A DNA stretch of 64,000 nucleotides, from contig OY776125.1 of assembly GCA_963675135.1 (NCBI GenBank), forward strand, positions 63,191,441-63,255,440, given 5' to 3'. This DNA comes from Galeopsis tetrahit (Eukaryota; Streptophyta; Magnoliopsida; Lamiales; Lamiaceae). Below, one piece after another: positions 1 through 10,637 of this stretch (the stretch's first letter is position 1; each line of letters opens with the position of its first letter). Under the pieces are notes generated by a model. That model had not been told where the DNA came from. It worked only from the letters and a program-made list of their open reading frames with translations, and ran no database searches. Position numbers and translations under genes: made by a program.

Positions 1-1
1 A

Positions 2-966
2 AAGTATGCATCCATTGATAAACTATATCAGGGTATGCTTAAAACTCAAGCCAAAGAGACTAATGAATTCAATGATTTAAAGATTAAATGTGAAAAACTT
101 GAAGAGCGCAATAGATTCTTAGAATCTGAAGTAGTGAGCCTATATCGAAAGCTATCTGGGATGATTAACTCTACCAAGATTAATCAAACAATCTCAGACA
201 GATATAGAGCTCCAAATGATAAAAGTGGAATAGGCACTGATCTGCCTAGTTCCTCTACTTCAGGAATTAAGAACACTAATGAAGCTAGTACAAGTTATTT
301 GCAACTAGACAAAGGAAAAGAACCTATGACTTATGATAATGACCCAAAACCTAAAGTACAGTCTAAATACATCCCCCTTACTACCAAGAGTGGTAAAATG
401 AAGAATGTATTAAGACCAGTACAGTCAAGACCATACGAGAAGAGTTATACTCCTCTGACCAGAACAGATCAGTCCTGGTATCAGAAGAGACAAACTCAGA
501 ACACTAGGTCAAGACAAGCATATGCAAGTTGGGAACAGCCTAGACCTCCTTTTATAAGGCAGTCTCAGCTGTATTCAACTAAACCTAGGAGATTTGTGCC
601 TCATTATCATAACAAACCTGTTCTTTATCCTCCACCTTTATCTTATGACATCATTGAAGAGGAAAGACCAACACGCAGTTATAAGTCGTATGGTCCACAT
701 GCTTTCAGACCTTATTCAAACTATTACAGGCATACTGATCTTACTGAAAAAGGGATAGAACCAAGGAAAGGCTATCTCAGAAAAATAGATCCTAAGTCTA
801 CTGATAATTCTGAAATGGTTAATAAAGTACTGTTTTGTGATAAATATGGAAGGAAACTGAAGAGGTCCCATCTATTCAAATCCTCAATGTTCATTTGGGT
901 ACCACTCACTACTAACCCCCAAGGACCCCAATAAACTAGGGTACCTAAATTATTAAGATCACTACC
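2..966 (+). pseudogene. gag C-terminal coiled coil and gag-protease linker (E1)
   Basis: The frame is open from base 2 to the TAA at 932-934 and clearly began upstream of the window. Residues 1-50 form a charged heptad-like coiled coil (KCEKLEERNRFLESEVVSL). The rest is a basic, Pro/Tyr/Arg-rich, low-complexity linker ending in FIWVPLTTNPQGPQ; a WVP-type motif like this is usual just before protease in SIRE-like polyproteins. The homologous part of element A is the minus-strand gag tail at 53866-54587 (LYEGMLETQA against LYQGMLKTQA here). Frame is lost between 930 and 966, so gag and protease are no longer fused. No zinc knuckle is visible because that part lies upstream. Confidence 0.75.
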
Positions 967-2664
967 TTGCAGGATCGACTGGACTTATACAATAAAGGTG
1001 GTTCAGTGGGTGAGACATGGTACATAGACAGTGGGTGTTCACACCACATGACTGGTACCAAGGCCTTGCTTACTGACTATCATGAGCAGGAAGGACCAAA
1101 AGTCATCTTTGGAGACAGCTCCATGGCAATCACAAAAGGATTTGGATTCATCAAGAATGGAGATGTTGAAATCCAAGATGTCTCCTATGTTGAAGGTTTG
1201 AAATATAATTTATTGTCTGTATCTCAATTCTGTGACAGGGGATACAAAGTTCAGTTCAAGACCAGAAGATGTGAAATAATAGACAAAAGGACTCACAATG
1301 TTTTACTTGTTGGCACAAGACAAGGAAGTGTATACATTGTGAATTGGAATAGTTGTCCTAAGAATGCTTGTCTTATTACTAAGAGTCCTAAAGAAAACAG
1401 TTGGCTCTGGCATAAACGCCTCTGCCACCTGAACTTTAAGATAATCAACAATATTTCTAGAGAACATCTTGTTGAGGGCATTCCTAATGAAATCTATTCC
1501 AAATCATAAATGTGTGACTCCTGTAAAAAAGGTAAACAGGTAAAGGTTTCATTTAAGTCCATTCCAATTCTTTCAACAAGCAGAGTCTTAGAACTCTTGC
1601 ATATGGATCTTCATGGTCCTATCAACCCTGCTACATTGAATGGAAGAAGGTATACTCTAGTTGTAGTAGATGATTATTCTAAGTTTACTTGGGTAGTTTT
1701 TCTACACAAAAAGAGTGATACACAAACACTACTTCCAGATCTATTAAAGAGGTTGCAGGTTGAAAAGGGTCAACCCATTGTCAAAATAAGGAGTGACAAG
1801 GGGACTGAGTTTATTAATTGTTACATCTCTGACTACTGTTCTAAGTCTGGCATACAGCATTTGACAAGTGCAGCCAGAACCCCTCAACAAAATGGTGTTG
1901 CAGAAAGGAGAAACAGAACACTAAAAGAAGCATGCAGAGCAATGATTGCAGAATTCAACACACCTCAGAAGTTTTGGGCTGAAGCCATTAACACAGCTTG
2001 CCACTCCCAAAACCGAAGTGCTCTTAATAAGGTGTATGGTAAAACACCTTATGAGGTATGGAAAGGCAGAAAACCTAGAGTTTCTTATTTTCATATCTTT
2101 GGATGTAAGTGTTTCATTCATAACAATGGCAAAAGTAAATTAAATGCCTTTGATGCAAAAGCTGATGAAGGGATATTCTTAGGATACTCTTCAGTAAGCA
2201 AAGCATTTAGAGTGTTTAATTACTCTACCCTATGTGTGGAAGAAACACCCCATGTAGTCTTTGATGAGAATGTGTAGGACTCTGCTGATCATCAGCTCAG
2301 TAAGAAAATTGACAAACTACAGCTCCAAACCAACAATGAGGATGATGATACAGAAATATATGAATCTGTACAAGCATATAATCCTTTCCTGAATGTCCTA
2401 GATCATGATTCTGAAAAAGAAAAGGTAAAAGACAAAGGTAAGTCATCTAAAACTTCTGATATGCCAGAATTGAATGACTGCTCTCCTATGAACAAATCTG
2501 CTGATTTGATGCAAAACAATGATACTGATATGCATGATGATTTGCATGATAAAAATGATTATAGCATTTCTGTTAAGAATAGAAGGACATGGAAATCTGC
2601 TCATTCTACTGATCTGATTCTAGGTGATTCCAGTATAGGTGTTAAAACTAGAAAACAGTCGTTG
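967..2664 (+). pseudogene. Protease and integrase region of pol (E1)
   Basis: Copia pol fragment. The protease active site WYIDSGCSHHMTG (Asp-Ser-Gly) is intact near 1018-1056. Integrase follows: the HHCC zinc-binding part (LWHKRLCHLNF, then CDSCKKGK) is interrupted by a TAA at 1507-1509. The DDE core is visible as HMDLHGP, IRSDKGTEF and NGVAERRNRT. A TAG at 2275-2277 ends the next open stretch after VVFDENV; the frame then continues through an acidic linker (2278-2660) to the GVKTRKQ motif that normally precedes RT. A frameshift near 2665 separates it from RT. Two stops and a frameshift make the polyprotein inactive, though every catalytic residue I looked for is still encoded. Confidence 0.88.
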
Positions 2665-3495
2665 ATTCCCAGGAAGAACCTAGTAAGTCTCTATTTTGCT
2701 GGTGTTGTTTTCTATCATCCATTGAGCCTAAAACTGTGAATGAAGCTTTAAGTGATAGCAACTGGATTATAGCCATGCAGGAAGAACTTAATCAGTTCAC
2801 TAGAAATGAAGTTTGGGAAGTTGTTGATAGACCTAGTGATCATAATGTTGTAGGCACTAAGTGGATTTTCAAGAATAAAAAGGATGAAAATGATCTTGTA
2901 GTTAGAAATAAAGCTAAATTAGTTGCTCAGGGCTACTCTCAAGCTGAGGGTATTGATTATGATGAAACTTTTGCTCCTGTAGCTAGACTAGAAGCTATAA
3001 GATTGTTTCTTGCTTATACTGCACATATGAAATTCACTGTGTATCAAATGGATGTGAAAAGTGCTTTTTTGAATGGTATACTTGCTGAAGAAGTTTATGT
3101 GGAACAACCACCTGGTTTTGAAGTGAATAGTCACCAAGTATACATGCTAAAGAAAGCACTCTATGGACTGAAACAAGCCCCAAGAGCCTGGTATGATACA
3201 CTTTCTCTATTCTTACTTGAAAATGGTTTTACAAAAGGCAAGGTTGATAGAACTTTGTTTTGAAGACAAGAAGGTAATGATATATTACTTGTTCAAATTT
3301 ATGTGGATGACATTATTTTTGGATCACCCAACAAAACCTTGAGTGAAAGCTTTTCTACACTCATGAAAAGTAAATTTGAAATGTCTATGATGGGTGAAAT
3401 GACATATTTTCTTGGTCTTCAAGTAAAACAAACTCCAGAAGTTATCTTTATAAATCAAGCAAAATATACTAAGAATTTGCTAGATAAATTCAAAG
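2665..3495 (+). pseudogene. Reverse transcriptase fragment (E1)
   Basis: RT N-terminal and palm region, in the frame that starts at 2736 and can be traced back to about 2670 (CWCCFLSSIEP). Motifs in order: GTKWIFKNKKDE, AKLVAQGYSQAEG, DETFAPVARLEAIR, YQMDVKSAFLNG with the first catalytic Asp, YGLKQAPRAWYD, and YVDDIIFGS with the Asp pair near 3299-3317. An in-frame TGA at 3261-3263 follows RTLF where related copies have Arg, so CGA to TGA is the likely change. The gene is cut at about 3495 after KYTKNLLDKFK, before RNase H. The other copies continue for about 220 more residues. Confidence 0.88.
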
Positions 3496-4285
3496 GGTAC
3501 CTAAAGCTTGCTAATTGCAGGTACCCAAGGGCCACAAGAAGATGAGGAGTATGAGCAAAAAGTCAGCATGGTACCTTGGTAGTGGATGCTCAAGGCACAT
3601 GACTGGAAACAAAGATCTCCTCACTGATTTCACTGAAAAAGAAGGCCCAAATGTCACATTTGGAGACAACTCACAAGCAACTACAAAAGATTATGGTACC
3701 TTGATAATTGGTAATATCAAGGTATCCAATGTATCTTATGTGGCTGGTCTCAAATATAATCTGCTAAGCATTAGTCAGTTTTGTGATAAAGGCTTTAATG
3801 TTGAGTTCTCTAGTGGAAAATGCTTAATCAAAGATGGAACTCAACATACCCTACTGACTGGAACTAGAAAAGGAAATGTGTATTTTGCAGACTGGGACAA
3901 GTCTACTGATGCTGCATGTTTCATTGCCAAGAGCTCTAATGAGCAGAGTTGGTTATGACATAAAAGGCTAAACCACCTGAACTTTAAATCAATGAACAAA
4001 CTTGCTAGAAATGCATTAGTTAAAGGACTACCTAATGAGGTTTTCATTAAGGAGCATGTTTGTAAACCATGCCAAGAAGGAAAACAAATTAAAGCCTCAT
4101 TTAAGGGAAAACCAGTCATCTCTACGGAAAGGGTACTTGAACTGCTACATATGGACTTATTTGGACCAATTACCCCTGCCAGCATAAATGGTAGAAAATA
4201 CACATTGGTTATAGTAGATGACTTCTCTAGGTTCACATGGGTAGTATTTCTCCTTAAAAAGAAGGCCAATAAAAAGGTATGGAAT
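3496..4285 (+). pseudogene. Protease and integrase N-terminal half (E2, left part)
   Basis: It begins in the linker (gggtacctaaagc, encoding a WVPK-like motif) and runs through a second linker motif (QVPKGHKKMRS). The protease motif reads WYLGSGCSRHMTG. Relatives have Asp-Ser-Gly here, so the catalytic Asp is replaced by Gly and this protease would be dead even if expressed. Integrase zinc region: a TGA at 3956-3958 replaces the Trp of LWHKRL; then HKRLNHLNF and CKPCQEGKQ. The first catalytic Asp is in LLHMDLFGP. The coding sequence is lost at about 4281-4285 where LINE sequence begins, and resumes near 18283. Confidence 0.85.
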
Positions 4286-4422
4286 ATAAAAGAAAAAAGA
4301 AAACCTAAAACCATAAGCTCACAAGTCAAGCCAGAGGCCGGAGTGCCGTTAAAACCTTGCCTGGGAAAACCCTCCTTAGGGACAAAACCCAGGCGAAGGA
4401 AAAAGGTAAACTCCTCTAACAA
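4286..4422 (-). other. LINE 3' untranslated tail or junction filler
   Basis: Downstream (minus strand) of the LINE RNase H stop. On the minus strand it reads GGGTTTTGTCCC, then GGGTTTTCCC and GCAAGGTTTTAACG, a motif style I have seen in plant retroelement 3' regions. An A-rich plus-strand stretch (4270-4310) separates it from E2 integrase. No gene is visible. Confidence 0.4.
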
Positions 4423-5893
4423 TCAATGTCTGTAAAAGACAGTATACAAATCTTTATGCAAGAAAGTGAGTAAGAAATCTGGAGGGTATCCCCTCCAAAT
4501 GCAGTTGATCTTCATCTTAGACACTGCGTCAGCCGCCTGGTTGGCCTCTCTAAAAGTGTGAGAATACTGAATGTGCATGTTTGTGGTAAGAGGATGAACC
4601 TGACTCCAGAGACCCTGCAGACGCCAAGGAATAGAAGGAGTGGAGCTCATCAAAGTGCTAACTGTCAGACTGGAGTCCGACTCGATCCATAAGAACCGCC
4701 ACCCTTGGGAATGTGCATACTGAATAACAATGAGTGTCGCTGCTAACTTCGCCTCAAATGGAATACCCCAACCAACCTCTTCGGCAATATCCGCAACAAA
4801 GAACCCCCTGAAGTTCCTAAACACCGCCCCTGCATGCAAACTACCTGGAGAGGATGTTGCACTATCGTCTGTGTTGATCTTGTACCAATCCGGATCCGGT
4901 GGGATCCATCTAACAGACGAACCCTGATGAGTCGGCTTGTGCCTGCCCAATACACTAAGAGACCTGGCAATGAAGAGATCCCGAACTGAACCGTCAGAGT
5001 AACCCCGAGAGATGTTATTAGCTTCCCTAATACCAGCAACGATTTGAGCCATGCATCGTCTGACTGAAGGAGAGACCCCATCAAAGACCACCATGTTCCG
5101 CAGAGCCCAAATAGCCCAAACTCTAGTGACAAATGCGCACTCCATAACTCCAAGGACTGCGGACCCAATCGAACTCTAGTAGCCTGGAGAAAGATATCAA
5201 AAAAGCTAATCCCCTTGTGGATGGTAACTCCAAAAAGCTGAGTCAGATGTTGAAGAATCTCCAGAGTTAATGGACAGTGAGCTAACAAGTGGTCTAAAGA
5301 CTCAGAGTCTCTACGACAGAGCATACACATCGAAGGATCGTGAATCCCAAATGAGACCAGCCAATCAGAACTAGGGAGCTTGCCCCATATCGCCCTCCAA
5401 ATAACCATAGAACGACACATCGGAATGAAGGAACTCCAAATCCACGACGACCAGCCAAGACGAGGGAGAGGGGATCTGAGCATGTCATAGGCTACTGAAG
5501 TGGTTAGCTCGCTTGAGGCAGTACCTTCCCAAATACATTTGTTAGGGCCATGAAGAATCCGAATCTGAAGGATATCTTTGACGATATCTGTGAAGTCCGT
5601 GACGAAGCACTCCTCAAAGTGCCAACAATCGTCATAGAAGAAGTCCCCAACCGTGCTCTTCAGGGTTGCCGCAAACCAATCCGGGAGGCCAATCTTATCA
5701 GAAATAGTGTATCCCAACCAGTTAACATGCCAAAAGCTGACTGTCGAACCCCTACCAATCAGCCACCTTGACCCATCAGAAAGCCTCAAAACGTGAGGAC
5801 GAATACCTGGCCCAATAGATGAGATCCTCCCATGGGGACGCAATCTACCATCCGAAGAAAAGTGTCTCCTGTGAAGCTGAGCTGTATCTGGAG
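4423..5893 (-). pseudogene. LINE ORF2 C-terminus: zinc-binding RT domain plus RNase H
   Basis: Two overlapping minus-strand frames joined by a frameshift near 5110-5145. The upstream part (5893 to about 5112) holds a segment rich in Trp with DGSRWLIGRGSTVSFW and then WRAIWGKLPSSDWL, CMLCRRDSESLDHLLAHC, which matches the zinc-binding domain found after RT in plant LINEs (zf-RVT type). The downstream part (5145-4423, 240 codons) is an RNase H domain: WYKINTDDSA (usually NTDGA), a Glu in FEAKLAA, WIESDSSLTV with the third acidic residue, and HTFREANQAAD. Sequence at 5893 continues in frame with the RT end at 17382 once C3 is removed. Confidence 0.82.
5889..5893. repeat. Target-site duplication of C3, left copy (TGGAG)
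   Basis: TGGAG immediately precedes the TGAAAG end of the C3 3' LTR and is repeated at 17382-17386. Removing C3 plus one copy restores the LINE reading frame (SPDTAQLHRRHF), which independently supports the call. Confidence 0.85.
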
Positions 5894-6670
5894 TGAAAGT
5901 GTGCGTGCATGCGAAATCAGATGTGTATACAAAGTGTTGTCTGTAGTGTTGGCACAGTCCAGACAACAATTGAGCATCGGAAATTAAATTGACACTTTGC
6001 AAAGGAAGTATATCAAAATTTGTGTAGATTAAAGATTAATCTACACGGCTCACTTATATTAATTATAATATCAGTGAAACAAATCAACAACCTCGTAAGG
6101 TTTTGAACAACTACAACTCAAAATGAGTTTGAAAATATTACTAGAAACTATGAAACTATCTCCCTTATAGATCTAACATAAATTCTAGTAAAAAGACTAT
6201 GATTAGGTACACAAGTATTCGGGTTTATAAGTGTGCACTAATCTACAAGAAAGAACAAATTATTTTCCTAACTAGAAGCGTTGCTTATTCCATAGACTAG
6301 TAATCTCGTTTAGCTTTCTCTCTTGCTTGTCTTGTAATGAAGGCAGTGGTCTCTATTTATAGCCTTTAACACGAACTGCCTTGCAACTCCCTTGATCATC
6401 CCAGCCATTGGATCAAGGTAGTTTTTGTAACTTCCCTTCACACTCCATATTTGTAGGACTTTGACCAATGGTGCTTAGTAACCACTCAATCCCGTGCAAC
6501 TGCTTGACCTGGGTGTTCCCCAAGTCTTCTACCTACATTTGGGACATCACTAAGCAACACAAGTTAAGTTAGAGTTAGTAAAAGGAGAAAGGGCAAATTC
6601 TGATGTTGTCTTAGGTGTTGGAACATTTAGTACAACATCTGACTGAAATGTTGGATCATTAAAGACAACA
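5894..6670 (-). repeat. 3' LTR of C3
   Basis: 777 bp, minus orientation, starting TGTTGTCTTTAATG (at 6670) and ending CACTTTCA (at 5894). It is nearly identical to 16589-17363. A TATA box CTATAAATAG lies on the minus strand at 6353-6362. Multiple point differences from the 5' copy are visible, such as gcatgcg/gcgtgcg near 5907 and agatg/agagg near 5920. Confidence 0.93.
6353..6362 (-). promoter_or_regulatory. TATA box in C3 3' LTR
   Basis: CTATAAATAG on the minus strand, conserved at 17048-17057 in the 5' LTR. It is the likely core promoter marking the U3/R boundary; this copy would fire outward into LINE sequence. Confidence 0.65.
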
Positions 6671-6998
6671 ATCTCCCCCAATTTGACCTTTCTACATCAA
6701 CACCACTGATGTTCACAACAATCAAAATCTTGATTAAGAAAATAATACACATGATATTTCAAAGAAGAAACAAGTTCAGTATTTAGTCAAATTTTAAGCA
6801 CAACATCTAAGTCAAAAAATTGTACTTAGATTTAAAACAACAATGAATAAAGTAAATAGTGTCTGAGCAAAAAAATAAAAACATCAGTACGGATTACAGA
6901 GTAAGGCAGAAAAAATAAAGTGGAGTGTTGGAATTAGCAGCATCTACTTGGGTTGGTAAAACTTCCCCATACTTCAATCTCCCCCATTCTTGCATCCT
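6671..6998 (-). promoter_or_regulatory. Polypurine tract and 3' untranslated region of C3
   Basis: Immediately before the 3' LTR the minus strand reads AAATTGGGGGAGAT (about 6671-6684), the plus-strand priming polypurine tract. The remaining bases up to the ORF3 stop (6999) are A/T-rich and non-coding. A TGTTGATGT motif just upstream of the tract resembles the extra 18 bp at the outer end of the 5' LTR (see findings). Confidence 0.75.
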
Positions 6999-9062
6999 TC
7001 AATCCACATTGAGATCTCCATAGAGATCCTCAATGTCTTGTGCATCTTCATCGACTTCGTTGTTTGCAGCCTCTTGCATCTCATCAATGTTTGGAGCAGC
7101 ATCAGAGTTGGAGTTTGGAACAGAAACAGCATTAGGACCTACTTCTTGAACTACAGCACCAGCTGTACCAGCTTCAGAACCTGCTGCTGTGTTGTGAACA
7201 TCACTTACTCCCCCTGTTGAGGTGGAAAGTAACCCTTCCCACAACTATTTTTGTATCAGCAAATCCTCAACTGTGCTCTGGAGGTTTGTGATGGTGCCTT
7301 GCAGAATATCAACCTGTCTTAAAATGAAATGAGACGATAAGTAGACAGATGCAACACAACCTGAGGATGGATGTGCTGTTGAGGTTGAGGGATCATCTGA
7401 GGCAACACTTCTGGAGGTTGAGGTTTTTGGTATTGGAAGATCCACAATTCTTTCACCACCACGAAGTTGTGGTGAAATAGTGAAGCTCGGAACATAACCA
7501 CTTATAACTTCAGTTTCCAACCTTTGAAAATCCTTTTCAGCGAGCAATTTATAAATCAAACAGGGGTACGGAAGTAGGCCTTTACCAGACATAGTGGATG
7601 TGAAATTCATCATGTTGGTGAAGATGACCTGCCCCAAATTGAACTGCTTGAGATGTCCTATCTTGAAGAGCAGTATAGCCTGTTCCTGAGTTAGTGTTGT
7701 ATTGTTTGTGGATGGAATCCAGTTACAACACACTATCTTATGCAAAACTGAATAGAGACTAGTTAAGCGCGAAGCAAGTAATTTAGGCACCCATCTTGTA
7801 ATTCTTCCACCAGTAAGAACGCTTATCATCATATCAAAATCAGAAACTACAAGATCCTCCATGATTTTAGTTTGCAACATCATATTGATTTTTCTAGGAG
7901 TAATGATAATCTCATGGCCTCTAAACGGTACATAACCATACTTCCTAGAATTTGTATCTCCTGTCTTTTCACTAACATTGGCATAGAATTCATGTACCCA
8001 ATCGACTACATAAGGGACTGCAAATAGTAATGCATTCAATAATGACCTCTCCCTAAACCAATCCATTAAATTTGCCTCTTCAAAATCAGAAATTTTTAAA
8101 ATCCGTTCACTGAGAATGATCCTATTCCGAATAGTTTTATACCGTGCACTCGTGTTGTCATCGTACTCAACATCCTCATCACTAAAGTCATCTTCAGAAG
8201 AAATTGGTACCTCGTCCTCATGAGCAGAGAAATGTGAACTGGAGTCGGAAGATGAAGGCGAGTCTGAGCCATCGGATGGTGCCACTGGAGGGGCAACATT
8301 TTGAGGTTTTCCGAGCTTTTTCTGCATTGTCCGAGCCTTTGAACTAGAGACTTCCTTTTCTGCATGTTCGACTGTAACAGCTTCAGTGAAGTTGTCAATA
8401 ATATCATTGACATCTTGAGGCTCCCCCTCAGATTCTGAGTTCGATACAACAATTGGTTGTGACTTTCCCCCGTCTGTTCTGGGCTTCTTCTTTCCGGTGT
8501 AATCTACCCTTTTTCCAAGGGTCCTGTAGGATACGCGGCGACCACCGGGCCATTTTCTAGTAACTAGAACAGGGGTTTTAGCCTTCTTAGCCGTGAACTT
8601 TCTCTTTTGTCGTAATCGAGCAAGTTTCTTTGCCAATATCTCCTCATCAGACGAAGAGACATCATGCATCTGCACATCATCAGTCTCCACTGCCGGTAAA
8701 TCACCTTGGAACATGGTATTGTCAAGAATTTCTCCCTCCAAGATGATGGTTGGAGATGCCGATTTTTGGGCTAGGGCATCGTATGCCTTCTTCAGTTTCT
8801 TGAAAGAGGTTCCAAGAGGAAAGGACTTTTGGGCATTTGGTGACGGAGGAGGTGAGCGATCAACTGCAACAGCACTTGTGGGCTCAGGGATGTTTGCATG
8901 TGCCATTACACTTCGGATATTGAGAGGATTGTAAACGACCATTGGTAGGTCAACGGGCTGGATGGTCTGTTCGGCTTCGAACGGGACAATCATCGTTCCC
9001 ACTATAAACGATGGTGAGCCTGGTGCCAGAGAGTCGTCGGTAATTTCAGTGATAATCGCCAT
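6999..9062 (-). pseudogene. ORF3 of C3, env-position protein of unknown function
   Basis: A 605-codon frame (9062-7245) ends in TAG and continues in the same frame for 81 more codons to 6999 (LWEGLLST...). One stop therefore splits a 687-codon ORF, unless it is read through. N-terminal third: Pro/Ser-rich with a basic cluster KKLARLRQKRKFTAKKAK and a second (KKKPRTDGGK) that look like nuclear-localisation signals. Middle: an acidic Ser/Asp run. C-terminal half: a globular region (YGYVPFRGHEIIITPRK, LYSVLHKIVCCNW, GHLKQFNLGQVIF) resembling the putative plant transposon protein domain. No signal peptide or membrane segment is visible, so an envelope role is not supported. The sequence is unrelated by eye to the ORF3 of A, B or E2. 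Confidence 0.75.
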
Positions 9063-10106
9063 TAGAAGAGTATTTTGAGTGTTGGAGAGAAAATCGCAGA
9101 AGCTGTTGAGTTAGGGCTGTGGTTTGAATTTTGAATTCGTGGACCGAGTAATTCTTGCTTCTAAATGATGATACAACCTGCAAAAAGTAGGAATTAATTT
9201 GATTTGACCTTTCAAATTCTGGAAATAGGAGATTAACTTGCAAGAATTTCAAATTCCAGTATACCAAATTTGTGAAGTAACACGTATGCTAATTAAGATA
9301 TACCTTATGAATTAGTGTTCCAAAATCTGATTTAAGTTTGAGAGTATAAAATTCAGCATGCATATGAAATCTATTTATAGAGGATTTAAGGCGGGAGTTG
9401 ATGCACGATATCGTATGGGAAACATAAATGGAGAAAGTGGAAGAATAACTTCTCTCCATAATAGTTCGTGTGTTGTGGAGAAAAAAATCTGAGAAACAAC
9501 CTTAATAATTAAAAAAAACGATTTAAATAATAACTGAACAAAAATAAATAATTCAGATAAATATTTCAGATAATAAAAATAATAATTATCATAAATTAAT
9601 TAATTCAGCAAATAATCGAAATCATAAGTTTGAGTCAAGTGTTGAATAAATTGTTGGCATTTTGTACATCTCAACACAGATTTTTCATGAATTTGCTTCA
9701 TATGTGTTGCACTTTAATTTTTATCACATTTTCACATTGATCCATCTTTTCAAAAGAGTGCATCGTAGCAGCGAACTTCGTGCCCCATATTTACTCAATG
9801 GATTTGTGATTAATTTGATGCATTGTATATCACCTTTAGAAGAGAGAACATCGTAGTAGCGAGCTCCGTGTCCCTAGTTACTCAGTGATATTTAAGCATT
9901 TAACTTGTGATTTTATTTGCATTTGACAGATTGTACAAGTTTTTCTCATAATCCACCAAACTCAATTTAAGACTTCTAGACTAAGATTATGGAGAATTAT
10001 ATTAAATCCGACACTTACGAAATTTATACAAGGAAATAATTAAACGAACTACTCTGGTGTTGTCCCAAATGTTGTCGCATTTGGTACAACACTTTTGATA
10101 CAGTGT
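9063..10106 (-). other. Spacer between pol and ORF3 of C3
   Basis: About 1 kb of A/T-rich sequence between the RNase H stop and the ORF3 start. There are short chance frames only, and no internal AAGGGGGAA tract of the kind seen at the same place in A, B and E2. A minus-strand TATA-like CTATAAATAG (about 9371-9380, plus strand ctatttatag) lies about 310 bp before the ORF3 ATG. It could serve as an ORF3 promoter, which is inference only. Confidence 0.5.
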
Positions 10107-10637
10107 TCAGATATTGCATAAACCAGGAGACTTCCTTAGAGAGCAAAATCTCTTATCATCTAAAGCTTTTGTAAATATATCAGCAAGTTGTTTTTCTGTA
10201 GAAATGTATTCCAACTTTACCACCTCTTTTTCAAATAGATCTCTTATGAAATGGTGCCTTATACTAATATGCTTAGGCAAAGAGTGTTGCACTGGATTCT
10301 TTGATATATTAATGGCACTAGTGTTATCACAATAAACAGTTAAGGTATCACAAGGTAAACCATAATCACAAAACATTTTTTGTATCCAAAGTAATTGTGT
10401 ACAGCAACTCCCTACTGCAATATACTCAGATTCAGTTGTGGATTGTGATACACAGTTCTGTTTTCTGCTATGCCAAGATATGAGATTATTTCCCATGTAA
10501 AAGCAGCCACCACTGGTACTTTTCCTATCATCAGCATCTCCTGCCCAGTCAGCATCACTATATCCAATTAAGGAGCAGTTTGTATCCTTGATGTACCATA
10601 AACCTAAATCAGAAGTTCCTGCAACATATCTAATAAT
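10107..10637 (-). pseudogene. RNase H domain of C3 pol
   Basis: Terminal copia pol domain. The frame is in phase with the RT fragment upstream but separated by a TGA at about 10636-10638 where relatives have Arg or Lys (MHAVK then IIRYV). Motifs: GYSDADWAGDADDRKSTSG, GNNLISWHSRKQ, STTESEYIA, VYCDNTSAI, and the C-terminal KHISIRHHFIRD and ADIFTKAL. The stop after PGLCNI at 10107 ends pol. The catalytic acidic residues appear intact. Confidence 0.88.

Larger units (their letters stand above)
1..3495 (+). mobile_element. Sirevirus-type Ty1/copia element E1, truncated at both ends
   Basis: The order is gag tail, protease, integrase, reverse transcriptase, all on the plus strand, which is the Ty1/copia order. 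The 5' LTR and most of gag lie outside the window. Pol stops near 3495, just after the RT box ending in NLLDKFK, and the next bases already belong to the gag-protease linker of another element. RNase H, ORF3 and 3' LTR are therefore missing. The protein is closer to the A and B copies at 33-54 kb than to E2 (for example MTGTKALLTDY and NWNSCPK). Integrity is poor: at least two frameshifts and three in-frame stops. Confidence 0.9.

Noticed and set aside
3485..3510. gggtacctaaa at the E1/E2 joint as a target-site duplication
   Set aside because: The other copy lies within E1's own linker at 939-949, copia duplications are 5 bp, and no LTR end is present.
3841..4422. 193-codon minus-strand frame
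   Set aside because: Antisense shadow of E2 integrase running into LINE tail; no recognisable domain.
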